Source of the DNA: an uncultured Pelagibacteraceae bacterium | Lineage (GTDB): Bacteria > Pseudomonadota > Alphaproteobacteria > Pelagibacterales > Pelagibacteraceae | Length of the DNA stretch: 64,000 nt | Assembly (NCBI GenBank): GCA_902569785.1 | Contig: CACFVO010000001.1 | Coordinates: forward strand, 51,971 to 115,970 | Direction of reading: 5' to 3' | Shown here: positions 58,616 to 64,000 of the stretch, one piece after another | How positions within the stretch are numbered: position 1 is the first letter of the stretch | Layout: every line of letters begins with the position of its first letter | The notes under the pieces: generated by a model | The model's database searches: none | Told to the model about the DNA's origin: nothing | What the model saw: the letters and a program-made list of their open reading frames with translations, nothing else | Position numbers and translations under genes: made by a program

Positions 58616-59941
58616 TTAAAATTTTTTCAAAATCTTATTAAAAAAATAATTTAAGGTAAGTGATCTAAAAATCATAAATAAAAGTAATGAGAGCCATAAA
58701 CCGTGATTACCAAAATATTCTGTTAAATATATAGATGTAATTATAAAAGATACAACTGAAATCATCATTGCATTTCTAATTTCTTTAGTTTGTGTTGCTC
58801 CAATAAATACCCCATCGAATTGATAACAAAAAGAGGCGACTGGAGGAATAATTACAATCCATATGATATATTTGTAGGAGATGAACCTAAGAATCTCAAT
58901 ATCAGTAATAATATTTATAATTTGTTTAGAAAAAATTAAATACAACAACGAAATAATTAAAGCTGTATAAAAACTGATTTGAATAGAATTTTTTACAGCT
59001 GTTAAAAAAGATTTGATATTTTTCCTGCCTACCGCAAACCCCACAACTCCTTCAGTGGAAAAAGCATAGGCATCAAGAAAAAAAGAAGCCAAAATTATAA
59101 ATTGCATTAAAATAGCATTAGCAGCTAAAAAGTCCTCTCCAAGTTTAGATCCAAGATATGTAACCCATAGAAATGAAAATGTCAGAAATAAAGTCCTTAT
59201 AAAGATATTAAAATTAATATTAAATAATTTTAGAAGTTTTGCTGGAACAATTAGCTTTTCAAATTTTGGAATTACTTGAAATTTTTTAATTATAAAATTA
59301 TATGTGAAAACTAAGAATATAATTACTGTTAAATAGTTTCCTATTAAAGTGCCTAATGCAACTCCAAATATTTTTAAATCTAAAGACAAAACAAAAAATG
59401 AGCTAAGGACTATATTTAATAAACATGAAGTAATTATTAAAAGGCTTGATATTTTAGTTTTTTGAATGCCTAAATAAAAACCAACTAAAATATATAGAAT
59501 TAATTCTGCAGGAATTGAAAGTATTCTTACAGACAAGTAGATATTTACTAATTCCTGAGTTTCTTTTGAAGTTGAAAAGTAAATTTTGGCTAAGTTTATT
59601 ATAAATGGTTTTAATAAGATAATAATAATAGCTATTAGCAAAGCAATTAGAAAATTTCTAAGCAATGTTTTTATAATTTCTCTATAGTCTGACCTACCAA
59701 ATAATTGAGCGACAATTCCAACTGTGCCCATTCTTAAAAAACCAAAACTCCAAACAATCATAGTTATAATAGAAGTTGCAATGCTAGTTGCAGCCAGATA
59801 TTTAGCTTCTCCTAGATTGCCCATTAAACCAGTATCGATTATACCCACTAAAGGAATGGCTAAATTTGAAAAAAAAACCGGAATGGATAATAAGAATATT
59901 TGTTTTTTGGAAATATTTGCTGGATAATTTTTATCAGTCAT
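58616..59941 (-). CDS. MATE family efflux transporter
   Basis: 12-TM; PLVGIIDTGLMGNLGEAKYLAATSIATSI. Confidence 0.88.
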   Translation of the reverse strand: MTDKNYPANISKKQIFLLSIPVFFSNLAIPLVGIIDTGLMGNLGEAKYLAATSIATSIITMIVWSFGFLRMGTVGIVAQLFGRSDYREIIKTLLRNFLIALLIAIIIILLKPFIINLAKIYFSTSKETQELVNIYLSVRILSIPAELILYILVGFYLGIQKTKISSLLIITSCLLNIVLSSFFVLSLDLKIFGVALGTLIGNYLTVIIFLVFTYNFIIKKFQVIPKFEKLIVPAKLLKLFNINFNIFIRTLFLTFSFLWVTYLGSKLGEDFLAANAILMQFIILASFFLDAYAFSTEGVVGFAVGRKNIKSFLTAVKNSIQISFYTALIISLLYLIFSKQIINIITDIEILRFISYKYIIWIVIIPPVASFCYQFDGVFIGATQTKEIRNAMMISVVSFIITSIYLTEYFGNHGLWLSLLLFMIFRSLTLNYFFNKILKKF

Positions 59942-59990
59942 TTTTACTCTTTAATATTAACAATTTAAATTATATACATGTATCAACATA

Positions 59991-60611
59991 ATGTTAGAGC
60001 AATTAATCATTTCACTTCAAATTATTCTAATTGATATTGTTATGGTAGCAGATAATGCGATCATAATAGGATTAATAGCAGCAAATTTTGCTTCAGAAAA
60101 TAGAAGGAAGATTATAGCCTGGGGCGTGGGGGCAGCTTTTATTTTTAGAATATTTTTTGCGACAGGAGCTAATTATATATTTGAATTTGCTTGGGTTAAA
60201 ATTTTAGGTGGAGTACTTTTACTATGGGTAATTAATAATTTAAGACAAGACTTTTTTGGCAAAAATATAATTAGATCACCACAACTAAAATCTAAAGAAA
60301 CAAAAAGTTTTTCTTCAGGAGTTTATCAAGTGTTAATAGCAGATTTAACATTAAGTTTTGACAACGTTTTAGCAGTAGTTGCTGTAGCTAAGGGAAATTT
60401 TAATATAATGGTGGTTGGTCTTCTCTTGTCATTATTTTTAATTTTTACATTAGCTAGTTTCTTTGCTGAGTACATAAAGAAACATCAATGGCTAGGGTAT
60501 GTTGGTTTATTTGTTATTTTAATTGTTTCTATTCAATTAATCATAGGCGGTTTAGTGGGCATGGAAGTACTCTCTATAAATGAAAAATACAAATTCTTAT
60601 TTAGCATATGA
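59991..60611 (+). CDS. TerC/YjbE family integral membrane protein
   Basis: VMVADNAIIIGLIAANF and DLTLSFDNVLAVVAVAKG. Confidence 0.88.
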   Translation: MLEQLIISLQIILIDIVMVADNAIIIGLIAANFASENRRKIIAWGVGAAFIFRIFFATGANYIFEFAWVKILGGVLLLWVINNLRQDFFGKNIIRSPQLKSKETKSFSSGVYQVLIADLTLSFDNVLAVVAVAKGNFNIMVVGLLLSLFLIFTLASFFAEYIKKHQWLGYVGLFVILIVSIQLIIGGLVGMEVLSINEKYKFLFSI

Positions 60612-60649
60612 TAAACTTATTAAATCAAATCTTTATTTAATTAGTTTTA

Positions 60650-61876
60650 ATGAAAATTGCAGTTATTGGTTCAGGAATTTCGGGTTTAGCTTCAGCATTT
60701 TATCTTTCAAAAAAATATAAAGTAGACCTATTTGAACAAGACGATCATTTTGGAGGTCATGCATTCACATATGACATTAAGAATCAAAACGAAACTGTAC
60801 CTGTAGACTTAGGTTTTATTGTTTTTAATGAATTAACATATCCTAATTTAATAAATCTATTTAAAGAGCTAAGTGTTCCTTTCGAAAAAAGTGACATGTC
60901 TTTTTCTGTTTCAATAAAAAATAGCAAAATTGAATATAGCGGAAGAGGTCTTAACGCCATTTTTGCCAATAAATTAAATATATTTAATTTAAGCTTTTTA
61001 AAAATGATTAAGGAAATTATTGTATTTTATAATACTGCACCTAAATTACTTAAAAATAATTTAGAAGGATTAACTTTAGGAAGTTATTTAGAAAAAAAAA
61101 ATTTTTCTAAATATTTTATTGAATTTCACATCATACCTATGGTTGCTGCAATTTGGTCGATGCCATTTTCAAACGCAAAGAAAATGCCTTTAAAATTATT
61201 TTTACAATTTTTTGTAAATCATGGTTTATTCAAATTTAAAAATAGACCTCAATGGTATACTGTTTTTAATAGAAGCAGAACTTATGTTAAGAAAATATTG
61301 CCTCAAATCAGTGGTGAAATTTTTAAAAATTATAGGATTAATAAAATTATTCGAAATGATAATAATGTAAGATTAAAAATGGAAAATGAATATTTAGACT
61401 ACGATCATGTTATCTTAGCTTCTCATGCAGACCAAAGTTTACAATTATTGGAAAGCCCAACTACTGAGGAAAAGAAAATTTTAGGCAGGTTTAAATATAT
61501 TTCAAATCTTGCTGTTTTACATACCGAAGAAGAACTTATGCCTCAAAAAAAAATAGCTTGGTCTAGTTGGAATTCTATATCCCAAGAAAAACAAACTTGT
61601 GTAACCTATTGGCTGAATAAGTTGCAAAATTTAAAATGTGAAACTAATTACTTTTTAACTTTAAATCCAATTAGTAAAATACCAGAGTCTAAAATAATAA
61701 AAAAAGTGAATTTTACTCACCCATATTTTAATTCTGAAACTCTAATATATCAAAAAGAACTTAATTCTCTTCAAGGAAAAAAAAAAACCTGGTACTGTGG
61801 TGCATACTTTGGTTATGGATTTCATGAAGACGGAATTAAATCAGCTATCAATCTAACAAAAAATTTCAAGATATGA
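60650..61876 (+). CDS. FAD-dependent (amine oxidase-like) oxidoreductase
   Basis: IAVIGSGISGLASAFYLSKKYKVDLFEQDDHFGGHAFT. Confidence 0.9.
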   Translation: MKIAVIGSGISGLASAFYLSKKYKVDLFEQDDHFGGHAFTYDIKNQNETVPVDLGFIVFNELTYPNLINLFKELSVPFEKSDMSFSVSIKNSKIEYSGRGLNAIFANKLNIFNLSFLKMIKEIIVFYNTAPKLLKNNLEGLTLGSYLEKKNFSKYFIEFHIIPMVAAIWSMPFSNAKKMPLKLFLQFFVNHGLFKFKNRPQWYTVFNRSRTYVKKILPQISGEIFKNYRINKIIRNDNNVRLKMENEYLDYDHVILASHADQSLQLLESPTTEEKKILGRFKYISNLAVLHTEEELMPQKKIAWSSWNSISQEKQTCVTYWLNKLQNLKCETNYFLTLNPISKIPESKIIKKVNFTHPYFNSETLIYQKELNSLQGKKKTWYCGAYFGYGFHEDGIKSAINLTKNFKI

Positions 61877-62631
61877 GAAATTCATGTATATATAATGGAA
61901 TAGTTTCTCATACGAGATTTAAACCAGTCAAACATCATTTAAAATATAACACATTTTCACTTTTAATAGACCTAGATGAGATTGAGTCATTAGACAAAGA
62001 TATTCCCATCTTTTCTTTAAACAAATTTAACATCTTTAGTTTTTATAATAAAGATCACGGAGAGAGAGATGGCAAATCTTTAAAAGATTGGGTTTTAGAT
62101 AACTTAAAAAAATTTAATATTCAGCAAAACATAAACAAAATTAAAATTCTTTGTTATCCTAGAATTTTTGGCTATGTATTTAATCCCTTAAGTATTTTTT
62201 ACTGCTACGAAAATGATTTAATAAAAGCTGTTTTTTATGAAGTTAAAAATACCTTTAATGAGCAACATACTTATATTTTCAAAATAAAAAATAATAAAAG
62301 TATAGAGAAAAAGTGTAAGAAAAGATTTTATGTATCTCCATTTATGGACATGGATACATATTATAATTTTAAATTATCAAAACCAGATAGCAAATTATTT
62401 GTATCCATCAAGCAATCTGACAAAAAAGGGCATATTTTGAGTGCTGTTCAGACAGGAGAAAGAAAAGAATTAAGTTTCAAACAACTTATTATCAATTTTT
62501 TCAAATATCCCTTAATGACTGTAAAAATAATTAGTGCGATACATTTTGAAGCATTACTATTGTGGAAAAAAGGAGCAATATACAGGTCTAGGGTTAAAAA
62601 AATAAAAAATAATTTAAGCTTTGAAGACTAG
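61873..62631 (+). CDS. DUF1365 family protein
   Basis: GIVSHTRFKPVKHHLKYN and CYPRIFGYVFNPLSIFYCYE. Confidence 0.9.
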   Translation: MRNSCIYNGIVSHTRFKPVKHHLKYNTFSLLIDLDEIESLDKDIPIFSLNKFNIFSFYNKDHGERDGKSLKDWVLDNLKKFNIQQNINKIKILCYPRIFGYVFNPLSIFYCYENDLIKAVFYEVKNTFNEQHTYIFKIKNNKSIEKKCKKRFYVSPFMDMDTYYNFKLSKPDSKLFVSIKQSDKKGHILSAVQTGERKELSFKQLIINFFKYPLMTVKIISAIHFEALLLWKKGAIYRSRVKKIKNNLSFED

Positions 62632-62633
62632 TA

Positions 62634-63815
62634 ATGACTTTATATAAAATTTCTGAAAAATTTATTTTAAATAAGTTGAAATTTATTAAATACGGCAATC
62701 TTAAACTAATCAATTATGATGGTAAAGTTTACCATTTTGGAAATCTAGAACATAAATTTACTGCTGATATAAAAATTAACAATCCTAAATTTTATTTGAA
62801 TATTATTTTTGGTGGTGGTTCTGCATTAGGAGAAGCTCATATAAATAAAGATTTTTATTCTACAAATCTAACAAATTTAATTGAACTAACTGCCAAGAAT
62901 ATTCATCTTGTTTATTCATTTTCTGGAAGCTTAAAACTACAAAGATTTAAAAATATTTTAAAAGGGATTTTTGCATCTAACACTAAGTCTAAAAGCTTAA
63001 AATACATTTCAAAACATTATGATCTTGGAAATGAATTTTTTTCTCATTGGCTAGATAAAACTTTAACTTATTCTAGTGCAATATATGAAAATAAAGATGA
63101 AAATTTAGAAGAAGCTCAAAAAAACAAATATCAAAAACTAATTAATCTATTGGATGTTAAAAGTGGAGAGAAGGTTTTGGAAATCGGTTGTGGATGGGGA
63201 GGATTTTCTGAATTTTTAGCAAAAAAATATGATGTTCTGGTAGATTGTATTACTATCTCAAAAAATCAATATAATTATTCAAAAAAAAGAATATTTGAAA
63301 AAGGCTTAAATAATAGAGTTAATGTTTTATTTTTAGATTACCGAGATTTAAAAGACAAATACGACAAAATTGCGTCTATTGAAATGATAGAGGCCGTAGG
63401 TGAAAAATATTTAGATCAATATTTTCGAACAATAAAAAATTCACTAAAACAAGATGGTTGTGCAGCTTTACAGGGAATTACTATAAAAGATAATTTGTTT
63501 GATAGATATAGGACTAATGAGGATTTTATACAAAAATATATTTTTCCTGGTGGTTTTTTACCATCCTTAAATCAAATTAAGAAACTAACTATAAAAAATA
63601 ATTTAAATTTAGAAGAAGTAAATTCTTATTCAGATGATTATGCAAAGACTCTCTTTATATGGAAAAAAAACTTTTTAAGCGCTTGGGATAAAATTTTACC
63701 TTTGGGATTTGATGATTATTTTAAAAGAATGTGGGAATTTTACTTAAGTTATTGTGAGGCCGGATTTAAAGCCAAAAATATAGACTTGATTCAATTTTCT
63801 ATGTCTAATAAATAA
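62634..63815 (+). CDS. Cyclopropane-fatty-acyl-phospholipid synthase family methyltransferase
   Basis: SKHYDLGNEFFSHWLDKTLTYSSAIY, VLEIGCGWGGFSEFLAKKY, EMIEAVGEKYLDQYF. Confidence 0.93.
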   Translation: MTLYKISEKFILNKLKFIKYGNLKLINYDGKVYHFGNLEHKFTADIKINNPKFYLNIIFGGGSALGEAHINKDFYSTNLTNLIELTAKNIHLVYSFSGSLKLQRFKNILKGIFASNTKSKSLKYISKHYDLGNEFFSHWLDKTLTYSSAIYENKDENLEEAQKNKYQKLINLLDVKSGEKVLEIGCGWGGFSEFLAKKYDVLVDCITISKNQYNYSKKRIFEKGLNNRVNVLFLDYRDLKDKYDKIASIEMIEAVGEKYLDQYFRTIKNSLKQDGCAALQGITIKDNLFDRYRTNEDFIQKYIFPGGFLPSLNQIKKLTIKNNLNLEEVNSYSDDYAKTLFIWKKNFLSAWDKILPLGFDDYFKRMWEFYLSYCEAGFKAKNIDLIQFSMSNK

Positions 63816-63820
63816 TCGTC

Positions 63821-64000
63821 ATGAAAAAAGTATTAAGTTTAATTTTAGTTATTTTTTTAACAGGATGTTCAAGTAATATGAAGCCAACAGATTTTAAAGG
63901 TCAAAAACCAAGATTAATTATAGAAGATTACTTGTCTGGCGATGTTAAAGCGTGGGGAGTTTTACAAAATCGCTCAGGTAAAGTAACTAGGCAATTTTCC
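63821..64000 (+). CDS. DUF3833-like lipoprotein, N-terminal part (cut by window edge)
   Basis: MKKVLSLILVIFLTGCSSN lipobox; LIIEDYLSGDVKAWGVLQNRSGKVTRQFS resembles DUF3833. Confidence 0.75.
   Translation, partial: MKKVLSLILVIFLTGCSSNMKPTDFKGQKPRLIIEDYLSGDVKAWGVLQNRSGKVTRQFS

Noticed and set aside
1-64000. CRISPR arrays, transposases, integrases, prophage genes, toxin-antitoxin or defence genes
   Set aside because: None recognised; the window reads as core/flexible metabolic genome without mobile elements

Overview
AT-rich alphaproteobacterial chromosome segment. Gene content, gene order and riboswitch types look like SAR11 / Pelagibacterales; this is inferred from recognised protein families, not from a database search. 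The window is densely coding and mostly housekeeping or transport. It starts with the elongasome locus (end of mreB, mreC, mreD, PBP2, rodA) followed by a bactofilin. It then carries methylated-glycine/C1 catabolism: sarcosine oxidase soxBDAG, a DMGDH-like dehydrogenase with etfBA and ETF-QO, and gcvTHP behind a tandem glycine riboswitch. metY sits behind what reads as a tandem SAM-II / terminator / SAM-V leader. There are two branched-chain amino-acid type ABC transporter loci, one translationally chained to AzlCD and a CsiD/GlaH-like glutarate hydroxylase and followed by a TctCBA tripartite tricarboxylate transporter. An acnA-prpD pair and a lipid-modification cluster (FAD oxidoreductase, DUF1365, CFA synthase, DUF3833) are also present. 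I saw no tRNA, rRNA, CRISPR, prophage or transposon. Items most worth a second look: the dual riboswitch with a visible 9-nt antiterminator pairing, an unannotated 39-aa Cys-rich metallothionein-like ORF directly upstream of msrB, the Liv-AzlCD-GlaH-Tct arrangement, an identical 24-nt leader before two solute-binding-protein genes, and the lipid-modification cluster at the right edge.
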